Origin: Alkalinema pantanalense
Lineage (GTDB): Bacteria > Cyanobacteriota > Cyanobacteriia > Leptolyngbyales > Leptolyngbyaceae
Direction of reading: 5' to 3'
Length of the DNA: 64,000 bases
Assembly: GCF_050753345.1 (NCBI RefSeq)
Contig: NZ_JBLZFX010000011.1
Span: 33,516-97,515 of the forward strand
Translations under genes and position numbers: made by a program
Shown here: positions 42,308 to 51,900 of the stretch, piece by piece
Numbering within the stretch: position 1 is the stretch's first letter
How the letters are laid out: every line of letters starts with the position of its first letter
The notes under the pieces: generated by a model
Told to the model about the DNA's origin: nothing
What the model saw: the letters and a program-made list of their open reading frames with translations, nothing else
The model's database searches: none

Positions 42308-42913
42308 TTATCGATCCAGATTTTGACCGTCTAGGGCTTGTTGACCGACTCGATGATAGACTTCTTGCACTTGGGCGGCGTAGTCCCGATCGGTCAGCAC
42401 GGGCTTAGACCCGGTCAGATCGATCGACTGCTCTAACTCAATCCACGATCGACAGCCGCCATAGGTGTCCTGGTAGGGAATCATCACAGGTTCATTTAAG
42501 CGAAACACCCGTAATAGCAGCACGTAGAGTGGCGATCGCGGCTTCCAGCGAAATCGTTCCACCGCAAATAAATCATTCCAAATATGTAGCGGGAGCAAGG
42601 CATCTAACGCAGCTTGTTCCGTCACTTCAATGACATCGGTAATGTGAGCCCAGGAACTGATGGGGATCACGGCTGGGTGCCATCCGGAAGCAACGAGTTC
42701 CACTTTGCCACGGTAGGGGGGCTTGAGCAATTCGGTTCGTTGATGCTCATGGGTGGGATACAGGAGCACCCGATCGCAGGCAACGGTAAATCGTCCCCCC
42801 ACTTCTCGAATGCCTCCTTTCCGTAACAGCACGATGGTTTCCCCAGCCTCCAAAGCTGAGATTGCCACTGACCATTCTTTGAGGGCTGTGTCTTGCTGAT
42901 TTCCCATGGACAT
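42308..42913 (-). CDS. DUF1802 family protein
   Basis: From ATG 42913 (MSMGNQQDTALKEW) the protein has 201 residues; the frame runs upstream to 43021 but overlaps the preceding gene. ALKEWSVAISALEAGETIVLLRKGGIREVGGRF is the typical DUF1802 opening, followed by LLYPTHEHQR. The function is unknown. It starts two bases after the stop of the membrane protein gene, so the two are an operon. Confidence 0.85.
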   Translation of the reverse strand: MSMGNQQDTALKEWSVAISALEAGETIVLLRKGGIREVGGRFTVACDRVLLYPTHEHQRTELLKPPYRGKVELVASGWHPAVIPISSWAHITDVIEVTEQAALDALLPLHIWNDLFAVERFRWKPRSPLYVLLLRVFRLNEPVMIPYQDTYGGCRSWIELEQSIDLTGSKPVLTDRDYAAQVQEVYHRVGQQALDGQNLDR

Positions 42914-42915
42914 TC

Positions 42916-43275
42916 CTAGGATTGATTCAGTTTTAAGTTGGTAAAAAACTCTATACAAGCCATGATCATCGGGTAGAGGACGCCCATCAGGCCAAGCCAA
43001 CCGCTCGCTTGTCCTAACCATCCCATCAAAGTTTTTGCACTACCAGGTGCTTGTTCATTGTTGAGCGCCATCCAGCGGGAACTCATGGCAATAATCAACG
43101 AGCCAGCTAATCCCAAAGGAATACTGAGGGTAAACCAAGTTTTCAGCTTTGGGCCTGGATTAATCACGCCGAGGGCCGGAAAAATCAGCAATCCCACCAG
43201 TTCCGCTACGACCCAGAGGGAGAGCGCTGTGATCAAATCTCGGCGCTGGACATTATCAAAGGAAAATCGATTCAT
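42916..43275 (-). CDS. membrane protein, 119 residues
   Basis: ATG 43275 opens MNRFSFDNVQRRDLITALSL. Three or four hydrophobic segments follow (about 14-36, 48-67, 85-110). A short conserved-looking N-terminal RRD and a WMALNNEQ loop are the only soluble parts. I know no family assignment. It is followed immediately by the DUF1802 gene. Confidence 0.65.
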   Translation of the reverse strand: MNRFSFDNVQRRDLITALSLWVVAELVGLLIFPALGVINPGPKLKTWFTLSIPLGLAGSLIIAMSSRWMALNNEQAPGSAKTLMGWLGQASGWLGLMGVLYPMIMACIEFFTNLKLNQS

Positions 43276-43693
43276 AGAAGGATCTCAAATCTTCAAGTTT
43301 TTTCAAGACTTGCCCGATGCGCAGTCACTCTAGTTTATCTACCATGGAGTAAACGATCGAAGCATCGATCGGGCGACTTGACTTAGAAAATTTTGATTTG
43401 GTAAGCCTTCATGACGACCCATGATTTGTTTATGCTGATTCTCATGCTGATGCCGGGGCTGTTTCTTTCTGCGGCAATTATGGCTGCATTTGCGGCAGGG
43501 GGCTAAACTTAATTGGATCCACTGAGATTGATGTATTACTAGCTTCTTGTCTTTTACAGACCCAAGGATACAAGCGCTGTCATTCTTTTATTTCAAGCGC
43601 TAATGTTCTAAGTGGTGAATATTGCTTCATAGAAATCTTTTGGGTAATCTGGTCTAGAGAAAATTTTTAGGCTAGATTACCAGCGGATGAGAC
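43276..43693. other. intergenic region with a micro-ORF
   Basis: Apart from the 31-codon ORF at 43411-43506 nothing is supported. The region is AT-rich towards the lipoprotein gene. Confidence 0.4.
43411..43506 (+). CDS. possible 31-residue single-helix membrane protein
   Basis: ATG 43411 encodes a peptide starting MTTHDLFMLILMLMPGLFLS and ending in an Ala/Gly-rich AAFAAGG before TAA. It is one transmembrane helix with a short polar N-terminus, the size class of photosynthetic and NDH small subunits, but I match it to none of them. TGGTAAG upstream is a weak ribosome site. Confidence 0.4.
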   Translation: MTTHDLFMLILMLMPGLFLSAAIMAAFAAGG

Positions 43694-44200
43694 ATGAAAA
43701 AAATATTGAAACGAGTTCTTTTGGCAGTTATTTTAATTCCACTCTTAATTGGTGGTGGATGTACCATCTTGGTAATGACAGGGTTGTTCTCAGGCATATC
43801 GCAATCTATTCAGGAAAATGAACCCTGGGTTTTTGCAATCAAATCAGTTAAACGAGAGGGGCGACTTCTCAAAGATCCCTATGGCAATCAGAAAGAAGCT
43901 GCGGGAACATGGGTCATTATTCATGTAGAAGTAAAAAACCAATCTAACGAAAGACAGTCTGCCAAAGATATCTATTTTTTAGAGGGAATTTCTACTAAGC
44001 TCATTGATTCATCAGGGAAAGAGCATGATTACGATAGCGAGCTCTCCTATCTAAGACCTAAAACTTTTGATGAAAAGCCATTTAATCCAGGTGAAGGCAG
44101 ACTAGTGAAAGCTGTCTTTGATTTGCCAGCAACAGTTCAACCTAGACAAATTGAATTTATGTTGGGATTAGAATCCAAAATAATTGAAATTACAAATTGA
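43694..44200 (+). CDS. DUF4352-type lipoprotein
   Basis: A 168-residue secreted protein. It has a basic N-terminus (MKKILKRVLLAVILIPLLIG) and a possible lipobox ending GGGC at Cys23, then a beta-sandwich domain: TWVIIHVEVKNQSNERQS, LIDSSGKEHDYD, FNPGEGRLVKAVFDLP. The last motif (PGE...FDLP) is typical of DUF4352, a Telomeric-repeat-factor-like immunoglobulin-type fold of unknown role. High AT content sets it apart from its neighbours. Confidence 0.8.
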   Translation: MKKILKRVLLAVILIPLLIGGGCTILVMTGLFSGISQSIQENEPWVFAIKSVKREGRLLKDPYGNQKEAAGTWVIIHVEVKNQSNERQSAKDIYFLEGISTKLIDSSGKEHDYDSELSYLRPKTFDEKPFNPGEGRLVKAVFDLPATVQPRQIEFMLGLESKIIEITN

Positions 44201-44217
44201 CATTTTAGTCAATGGGA

Positions 44218-45204
44218 TCAGCTTGCCAAACCAATTTCCTGGAGGCGTTGCTGTAGGTATGCTTTAGCCGTGGTGGGTGGAAACTTTGCTTTGCCCCCAG
44301 TTGCAGCAATACAACCGAGCAACGGAGTCAGATCCACTTCGGGGCGGGGATGCACAAAAAATGGCATAGAAAATCGAGCTGTTTGCGCATTGGCAGGATT
44401 GCTAACTCGATGGGTGGTACTGCGGAGCCGCCCATTGGTTAGCCATTGCAACATATCCCCACTGTCTACAATGATTTGCCCTGGGCAAGCTGCGATCGCG
44501 AGCCAGGAACCGTCCCGCTGCTGAATCTCCAAACCCGCCGCTGTCGCCTCACAGAGCAAGGTGATTAAGTTAATATCCTCGTGGGGAGCCGATCGGACAC
44601 TGGCAGAATCCCGATCGGCGGGAATGGGGGGATAGTGAATGATCCGTAGAATCGTGTCACCGTCCACGATCATCTCGCGTAGTAAATTACGCGGCTCGCC
44701 TAGATAAAGGGCACAGGCTTCCAACAATTGCGCTGCACAATGCTCTAACTGCTCGTATAACTGCTGCATGGTGCCGTGAAACGTGGGGATCTCTTGGGGC
44801 CGGGGATTGATTAACCGATCATCCCGACCCACATGCCAAAATTCCTTCAAATCTGGCGCAGCATGATTCTTGGCATGTTCCTGGCCAAATCGGGTAAAGC
44901 CCCGTTGGCCTTTAAGCGATCGATCCTCATAGGTCAACTTAATGTCTTCTGGCAAGGCAAAAAATGCCTGCGCTGCTTGATAGGCGGATTGCACTAAGGT
45001 GTGATCGATCCCATGGTTGACGAGGGCAAAAAAGCCAATTTCTTCCAGCGCTTTGCCCATCGTCTCCACAAACCGTTGCTGCTGCGCTGAGCTTTCTACC
45101 AGAAAGTCCTGTAAATCAACGACTGGAATCGTTTGCTCAGCGCTTGTTAGATGATTGGTGCGACGATCGTTGCGGGAATCCAACGACAGGTTTGGATCGG
45201 TCAT
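44218..45204 (-). CDS. 2-oxoglutarate/Fe(II) dioxygenase, isopenicillin-N-synthase-like
   Basis: This 328-residue enzyme has the N-terminal DIOX segment IPVVDLQDFL...GFFALVNHGID and the iron site His208-x-Asp210 (PHEDIN) with His265 (THRVSN). RFSMPFF follows with the Arg and Ser that bind 2-oxoglutarate. Many cyanobacteria have such proteins of unknown substrate; ethylene-forming and flavonoid-type enzymes belong to the same fold. No biosynthetic cluster surrounds it. Confidence 0.88.
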   Translation of the reverse strand: MTDPNLSLDSRNDRRTNHLTSAEQTIPVVDLQDFLVESSAQQQRFVETMGKALEEIGFFALVNHGIDHTLVQSAYQAAQAFFALPEDIKLTYEDRSLKGQRGFTRFGQEHAKNHAAPDLKEFWHVGRDDRLINPRPQEIPTFHGTMQQLYEQLEHCAAQLLEACALYLGEPRNLLREMIVDGDTILRIIHYPPIPADRDSASVRSAPHEDINLITLLCEATAAGLEIQQRDGSWLAIAACPGQIIVDSGDMLQWLTNGRLRSTTHRVSNPANAQTARFSMPFFVHPRPEVDLTPLLGCIAATGGKAKFPPTTAKAYLQQRLQEIGLAS

Positions 45205-45304
45205 CTCGACTCCTTTTGGGCAGGTGTTCCCACTCCGGGATAATGTAACAACATGTTAAGATTTGAGTAATTAAAGCAAATCACTTTCTCTTGAGGACAG
45301 ATCC

Positions 45305-45535
45305 ATGATGACCTATCTCCTAACCAACCCTGCGGTACGCGGTGGCGAATTGTATCTCTGGTTATTCAATGGTGTCTATGCGATCGGTGCCTTGGCAGCG
45401 GGTGTGCTGGGTGTGATTGCTTGGTATAACTCTAAGCGTCCTGTCGGCTGGGAAGATCGTGATCGGCCAAGTTTTATCCCAGAAATTACCTTGGAATCCT
45501 CTCCCTCCGACGCTCCCGCTGCGAAAGAATCTTAG
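45305..45535 (+). CDS. Psb35-like photosystem II assembly protein
   Basis: A 76-residue protein with one transmembrane helix (about 16-40, LYLWLFNGVYAIGALAAGVLGVIAWY), then a short stromal/cytoplasmic loop KRPVGWEDRDRPSF and an acidic tail. The N-terminal LTNPAVRGGELYLWLFN matches what I remember of cyanobacterial Psb35 (ssl2148-type), a small factor associated with the CP47 module. The name is from memory. A bidirectional terminator follows at 45637. Confidence 0.65.
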   Translation: MMTYLLTNPAVRGGELYLWLFNGVYAIGALAAGVLGVIAWYNSKRPVGWEDRDRPSFIPEITLESSPSDAPAAKES

Positions 45536-45636
45536 TGAGTAGAAGCGTCTTATCGGAAGAAGTTGTCGGCACCGAAGGGAATTCTTGGAATCAGCCTGGG
45601 CTCCCAAGGTCAGTGAAGATAAAACGCTCTAAGAAT

Positions 45637-45676
45637 GAGTAAAAAAGGCGCAGGAATTTCTGCGCCTTTTTTAGTG
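45637..45676. terminator. bidirectional intrinsic terminator
   Basis: AAAAAAGGCGCAG and CTGCGCCTTTTTT enclose a six-base loop. It serves the psb35-like transcript on the plus strand and the convergent TerB-like gene on the minus strand. Confidence 0.92.
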
Positions 45677-45742
45677 TCGGGTGTTTTGCAACGGGGATGT
45701 TCTGAAAGCAATCCAGTGCCCATCTACTGAGTGCTTATCCAT

Positions 45743-46186
45743 TTAGCGCCCATCCACCACCGCAACCCAGCGAGAATAAACCTTGCGAACCATATCTAAC
45801 ACACTATTGCGAGAACAAGTGCCCTCCTCACAATGGAGTTCGATCGTTTGTAACTGAGTGAGCAATTTGGCTTCTTCGTTAGCAACGGTGCCATCGCTGT
45901 AAATCAAAGCACTAATCGCTTCAATCAAACGGTGGCAATCTTCAGCGGTGGGATCTTTGCCAAGATATTGCCAAATCCAGTCATAGCACTCTTGGGCAGA
46001 GACCGATCGCAACTCGTGCAGGAGAGGATAAATTTCTTTATCCTGTTCTAGCCCCTGCTCGCGGGCGACTCGCATCAGGTATTCCCGTTCTTCAATCTGA
46101 ATGACGCCATCCAGCCACGCTGCTCCGATGAGGATTTTCATCAGCGTTTTCGTATCGGTTTTGGTCATCATAGACGAGGCCCTCAT
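45743..46186 (-). CDS. TerB-like domain protein
   Basis: A helical protein of 147 residues (or 142 from ATG 46171, MMTKTDTK). It has the TerB/DjlA-type repeat: ILIGAAWLDGVIQIEEREYLMRVA and ISALIYSDGTVANEEAKLLTQL, with paired D-G...E metal-type motifs. A Cys pair (CEEGTC) near the C-terminus is unusual. Tellurite resistance is not implied; cyanobacterial members are of unknown role. Confidence 0.78.
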   Translation of the reverse strand: MRASSMMTKTDTKTLMKILIGAAWLDGVIQIEEREYLMRVAREQGLEQDKEIYPLLHELRSVSAQECYDWIWQYLGKDPTAEDCHRLIEAISALIYSDGTVANEEAKLLTQLQTIELHCEEGTCSRNSVLDMVRKVYSRWVAVVDGR

Positions 46187-46310
46187 TCACCTTTTCTTTC
46201 TAGCGCCCTTTGTCCTGACTCTCGCGAACTTTTAACCTTTCTTAAGTCTCACGCTTCCAAAGTCGCACTTTTTGCATCAGGTTTTCCCTGATCTGCGGTT
46301 CCCCAGTCCA

Positions 46311-47675
46311 TCAAATCTCGCCCTTGCGTAATCTCACCATAAAAAAGCCATCCATATCCTGTTCATGGGGCAGGACTTTAATCCAACCTGCTGGAGAAAC
46401 TAAGCGGGAAGCTACATTTCCTGAGGGGGGGAGGTCAATCTGCCACGATCGATGGTTAGCCAAGAAGGTTTCGACCACTTGCTCATTTTCCTGGGGATGC
46501 AAGGTGCAGGTGGAATAGACCAAAATTCCCCCTGGTTTCACCCAGGTGGCGGCCTGGGTCAGAATTTCCTGTTGCAGTTGCGCGAGCTGCTGAACGGATT
46601 CAGGGGTTTGTCGCCAGCGGGCATCGGCGTGGCGGTGTAGGGTTCCCAACCCGGAGCAGGGCGCATCGACCAGGACGCGATCGCATTGATTCGTAAATTG
46701 GGTGAGCGATCGGGCATCGCCTTCCACAATCTTGATGCTATGCAAATCGAGTCGTTCGAGGTTCTGTTGCAGTTTCTTTAACCGTGAAGCGGTGCGATCG
46801 CAGGCGTAAACGGTGCCGCGATCGTGCATTAATTCCGCCAGATGCAAGGTTTTGCCACCGGGCGCGGCACAGGCGTCCACAATCACCTCTCCCGGTTGTG
46901 GATCAACGAGGTAACTCACCAACTGTGCACTGGCATCTTGAACAATCCATCCGCCTTCTGAGAATCCTGGTAAGTCCTTGATAGCTCCCGATCGTGAGGA
47001 TAACCGCAGACATTGGGGGACAGGATGTACTCGATGGGTGTGAACGCCCACGGCGGCCATGGCCGTGGCGAGGGTGGTTAGGGATGTTTTTAAAGTATTT
47101 ACCCTGAGGTCTAGATGGGGAGGGCGATTCATCCATTCACAGAGTTTCTGGGTGGCCTCTAGGCCCCATTGATCCAGATAGATCTGGATAATCCAATCGG
47201 GGTAGCTATAGCGAATGCCTAAACTAGTGGGATCTTGACCCAGATCTGGAAGGAGTACGGCGATCGGATCAGCGGGATTGGTCTGGATGAGGCGATAGGC
47301 TGCCCGCAGCAAAGCATTCACAAATCCCGCCAAGCCCGCAAAGCGCTGGGATTTCGCCAGTTCAACTGTGGTGTGAATGGTTGCAGAAACGGGGATTTGT
47401 TGGAGAAATAAAAGTTGATAGAGACCCAACTGGAGAAGCAGCCGCAAATCTAGCGGTTGTTGGGTGGAAGATTTTTTAGCGAGCCGATCGATGATGGCAT
47501 CTAAGGTGCGCTGTCGCCGCACAATGCCATAGACCAATTCGGTAAAAAGGCGTCGATCGCGGTCGTCCAGTGCGTTTCGGCTGAGACAACGATCGATCGC
47601 AAAATCAGCATAGGCGCTTTGTTGATGAATTTGTTTCAGCGCCAGTAGCGCTAACTGACGAGCATTAAAAATCAC
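46311..47675 (-). CDS. rsmB: 16S rRNA m5C967 methyltransferase RsmB
   Basis: A 454-residue enzyme with an N-terminal NusB-like domain (about 1-135, FNARQLALLALKQI...LDDRDRRLFTELVYGIVRRQ) and a C-terminal SAM-dependent domain. SAM-binding motif I is DACAAPGGKTLHLAE. The catalytic Cys is in YSTCTLHPQENE and the product-release Cys in VDAPCSGLGTLHRH. The length and order are those of RsmB/Fmu. The start MIFNARQLALL fits. Confidence 0.95.
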   Translation of the reverse strand: MIFNARQLALLALKQIHQQSAYADFAIDRCLSRNALDDRDRRLFTELVYGIVRRQRTLDAIIDRLAKKSSTQQPLDLRLLLQLGLYQLLFLQQIPVSATIHTTVELAKSQRFAGLAGFVNALLRAAYRLIQTNPADPIAVLLPDLGQDPTSLGIRYSYPDWIIQIYLDQWGLEATQKLCEWMNRPPHLDLRVNTLKTSLTTLATAMAAVGVHTHRVHPVPQCLRLSSRSGAIKDLPGFSEGGWIVQDASAQLVSYLVDPQPGEVIVDACAAPGGKTLHLAELMHDRGTVYACDRTASRLKKLQQNLERLDLHSIKIVEGDARSLTQFTNQCDRVLVDAPCSGLGTLHRHADARWRQTPESVQQLAQLQQEILTQAATWVKPGGILVYSTCTLHPQENEQVVETFLANHRSWQIDLPPSGNVASRLVSPAGWIKVLPHEQDMDGFFMVRLRKGEI

Positions 47676-48007
47676 AGAATTATCTAGGGGAGACGATGGC
47701 AGAGTTAAGTCAGGGGTTTAGAGAGTTGAATGGAAAAATTAAATAGAACAACCGCAGGAGCTGCACCCAGCCTGGGGAAAGACTGCCACTGAATGGACGA
47801 TCGGGCCCCCAATGATGGCCAAATCCTGCAAAGATTTGGATTCAAACGTAGGTATGAGCAGTCTTGGTTCAAACGTCTATTAAGAAAGTCTATCTTCAAG
47901 GCGTAATTTGGGGGATCGGGCTTGAGTTTAGCTTACCCTAGTTGATTGGGGGTTGACCAGTTGCTGACTCACTCTGACTCCAATGGCTCACCACGGGATA
48001 TTCAACC
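47676..48007. other. divergent intergenic region without a supported gene
   Basis: This is 332 bp between rsmB and the nuclease-like gene. No hairpin or ORF stands out; the GTCTA/GTCTTGGTTCAAACG pair near 47846-47880 is a short imperfect repeat. Confidence 0.4.
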
Positions 48008-48877
48008 ATGCCGATGCTCTTACTTGAAGGGATGTTTTCTATCCTCAATGCGGCTCCTGATGGTGATTCTATTCGCTTTATTCCCTACAATCCCACCCTC
48101 TGGAAACAGGTGCGAGGTCGTGTTCGTCCCAACCGTATGGGGGGGGTGCAACTCCGGCTAGATGCGATCGATAGCTTGGAAACCCATTTTTCAGTGCCTG
48201 GGGTCGGGCGACGACTCCACCAACCAGAACATTGGGGCAATGCCGCAGCCGATCGCCTCCTGGCATTCCTAGGGTTTGACCTCCACACCATCCACCGCAG
48301 CCCGGATCAAACCATCCAAGCGGCTGAGCCTGCCATGGTACCTGGCTATATTCTGACGCAGTTCGCCGATCGCAATGGTCGCGCGATCGCCTTTGCCTTT
48401 GCTGGACGATCGCCCCAGCCCAGTGGAGCCTGGGTGCACGTGGAGGCAGATTGGCTCACCAGCAGTGCTAACAACTCTCTGTTAGCCGCTGGACTGGCCT
48501 ATCCTACCCTCTACTCCAAGCTCTATCGAGATTTGCGAGAGGTATTGATTCTGACGGCGAAACGGGCGCGACTACACCAAATGGGGCTATGGGCAGAGGA
48601 TGTGACCTGTCAGGGCTTTCAGCTAGAGAGTTTATATACCCTGACCCATGAAGCTGTGATTTTACCCAAATTATTTCGCCGATTGGTCAGTTATTTGCTG
48701 ACGGAAAACAGTGCCATGGGATTGGCGGGGGTTCAGGATTATCTCAAGGCCATTGACGATCGGGTGGTGATGCATCCCACGGGAGAACATACGAGTCTCG
48801 ATCGTCTCCTCGCAGTGAAGAACAACTGGATGCGGTTAACGGTTCAACCGGAAGATCTAGTATTTATCGAAAAATAG
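48008..48877 (+). CDS. SNase-fold (thermonuclease-like) protein
   Basis: This 289-residue protein begins with an OB-fold nuclease pattern: DGDSIRFIPYNPTLWKQV...VQLRLDAIDSLETH resembles the DGDT...RL-x-GIDAPE core of staphylococcal nuclease. FADRNGRAIAFAF and LAYPTLYSKLYRDLREVLILTAKRARLHQMGLW match later strands and the K/R-rich helix. The acidic residues of the metal site are partly changed (SLETH instead of APE), so catalysis is uncertain. No signal peptide is seen. Confidence 0.72.
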   Translation: MPMLLLEGMFSILNAAPDGDSIRFIPYNPTLWKQVRGRVRPNRMGGVQLRLDAIDSLETHFSVPGVGRRLHQPEHWGNAAADRLLAFLGFDLHTIHRSPDQTIQAAEPAMVPGYILTQFADRNGRAIAFAFAGRSPQPSGAWVHVEADWLTSSANNSLLAAGLAYPTLYSKLYRDLREVLILTAKRARLHQMGLWAEDVTCQGFQLESLYTLTHEAVILPKLFRRLVSYLLTENSAMGLAGVQDYLKAIDDRVVMHPTGEHTSLDRLLAVKNNWMRLTVQPEDLVFIEK

Positions 48878-48900
48878 ATAGGATGTTCTGGTGGCTGCAA

Positions 48901-51900
48901 CTATGCGACGGTATAGAAATGTTCCTGCTGCCATTGTTTCATGCTGTGTTTAAACTGGAGCAGCCGAGTTTCTAATGCTTGGATGAGATGATCGAACGGA
49001 GCAGTCGGATTATTCTTAGCTTGAATTTCGATTTCCGTTGCAATCACGGACAGGGCCGTCACCCCTGTGCAGGCACAACTACTCTTAATGTAGTGGGCAT
49101 GTTGCACAATCTCAGTTTGTTGCTGTTTGTGAATTGCTTCTTTCAATTCCTCCAGTTTGGCGGGTAATAGGGAAAGAACCTCTTGGAGAAATTCAGCAAT
49201 CATGGTCTCGTTACCCTGGGTCACATCTTCTAAGTACACTAAATCAACCAGTTCTTCAAGCTTTGGAATGGCGGGCAAGGGGGGATCATTGGCAGTGCTT
49301 AAGGTTGAGCCGATCGCTGCACTCCCGATCGAGGCCGATTTTGCCGCTGCTCGTTGGGCAATCACCTCGCTCCATTCATGAATTTTACGGGCCAGTTCTT
49401 CTTTGCGGACGGGCTTGCTGAGATAGTCATCCATGCCTACTTCCATCACCTTCGCGCGATCTTCAGGCATGGCGTTGGCTGTGAGGGCAATAATGGTAAC
49501 GGCTTGACCCGACTCTCCCATGGCTCGGATTGTTTGCGTTGCCGTATAGCCATCCATAATTGGCATCTGGCAATCCATCAAAATAATGTCATAGTGAATT
49601 TTTTGGAAGAGTTCTACTGCCTCTTGCCCGTTACCTGCAACATCCGCAGCTTGCCCAAAGGACTTAAGTTGGTTCAAGGCTACTTTTTGATTAATTGGGC
49701 TGTCTTCAACTAAGAGAACTTTCAGTTTGGGCTGTGTTGCATCGAAGGTTGGCTGGTTGGTAGTGATCGATACTGGAGAGGTCATAGTGGGATGCTCCGG
49801 GGATTGATTGAGGGCAGCCATTAAGCAATCCAATAGGCGAGATTGCTTAACGGGTTTAACGAGATAAAAGGGAAGTCCTAACTGCTTCAGGGTTTTGATT
49901 TCATGTTGTTGAGCTAGGCTCGTTTGGACAACGATCGCGGTTTGGGCGAGTTCTGGAAATTTTGCTAATTGCTGACTGAGGGTTTTGGGGCTGAGACCAT
50001 CCAACTGAAGATCGATGATCGCAACATCATAGGGTTGTTGCTGTTGGGCGCGTTGCCGTAACTGTTGTAACCCAGTGCTCCAGCAATCCACTTCTTCCAC
50101 GACCAAGCCCCACTGGGTGGTTTGTTGCTGCACAACCGCACGATTGGTAGGATTGCTATCAATAATCAGAAGTTTGGCCGAGGGGAATTCGGTGATAGCA
50201 GAAGGCTGGGCCGATCCGCTGCCTTGCGGCATTTGCAACGGAACCCGTAACCAAAATCGAGAGCCTTTGCCAACTTCGCTGTTGACGCCTAGGGTTCCTC
50301 CCATCCGCTCTGCGATTTGCTTACAGATTGCGAGTCCTAACCCGGTGCCGCCGTAGCGACGGGTAATGGAAGCGTCCACTTGGGAAAAGGGTTCAAACAG
50401 TTTGGCTTGGGCTTCTTCCGGAATACCAATGCCGGTATCGGTAACCGAGACTTCGATCGTGACACAGTCTGGGGTTGCTGTGGCGACGTTAGCCAAGATG
50501 ACAACTTCTCCCTGGGCGGTAAACTTAATGGCATTCCCTACTAAATTGGTCAGTACTTGCCGGAGGCGGCTCACGTCGCCCAGAACTCGTTTGGGAAGAC
50601 GGGGACTAATTAAAGTTGCTAAATTCAGTCCTTTTTTCGCAGCGGTATTGGCCAGCAGATCCGCAACTTCTTCAATACAAGTGATTGGGTCAAACTCCAA
50701 CACTTCTAGTTGCATCTCGTTGGCTTCCAGTTTGGAAAAATCGAGAATATCGTTGAGGAGAGACAGCAAGTTTTCGCCACTGGTACGAATGGTTTCTACA
50801 AAATCCCGCTGTTGAATATCGAGCTGTGTGTCTAGTAAGAGGCCCGTCATCCCAATAACAGCATTCATGGGTGTGCGGATTTCATGGCTCATGGTTGCGA
50901 GAAATGAGCTTTTAACCTGGGTTGCTTCTTCGGCTAGTTTACGGGCAATCTCAGCCGATCGTTGTGCTTGTTCTAGGGCATGGTTTTGTTCTTTTAATGC
51001 CTGTTGTTGTTCAATCGCGCGATCGAGTAAGTCAGATTGTGCGATCGCAACTCCGACTTGGTTGGATAATTGCTGTAAAAATTCAACTTCTGCTGGTTTC
51101 CAATAACGATTTTCTGAGCACTGGTGTGCAACTAAAAGACCCCAGAGCCTTTGATTCGTCAGGATGGGAACCACGAGGCAAGCTTTGACTTGAAAAGCCT
51201 TTAAAACCTCACGATGGCAGTCAGACACTTCTGCGGTTTCAAGATCATTAATGGCTTGAATGCGTCCATCTTGGTAAAGCTGCCAATTCCCAGTTTGGAA
51301 CCATAAATCTTGAATGTAGATTCCCAGCAGTGACTTCCATTCAGGATTGACTGCTTCAACCACAATCTTGCCATCCCATGTCGGATGAAACTGATAGACA
51401 ATGACTCGATCGGCCTGCAAAAATTCCCGAACTTCGGCAGCGGTGGTATTGAGAATTTCTGGTAAATCCAGGGATTGACGAATATTGAGCGTAATGTCTG
51501 CTAGTAACTTATCCCGTTGCGCTTGATGTTTGATTTTTTCTTCAGCCTGCTTTTGCTCTGTGATATCGATCCCCGTTGCAATTACATAATCTATTTCATT
51601 ACTAGTATTTTTTAAAACGGTAGTTGACCAAGAAACCCACCGTCGTTGTTTCTCTTTAGTCAATACCTGATAGATCTCGTAGGTTGCATCCAGTTCCCCA
51701 CTAACTAACTGAGAAAATTCAGACACGATGACTTCAGCTTCTTCAGGAACAATAAAAAATTCCCCAAAGGTATGACCACAAACTTCTTCAGCTAAATAGT
51801 GAGTCACTCGCTCACATTCCCGATTGAATTTAATAATCCGCCCGTGGGGATCTAATACCATCACTAATGCCCCTGCTGTATTCAGGATGGTATTAATGAA

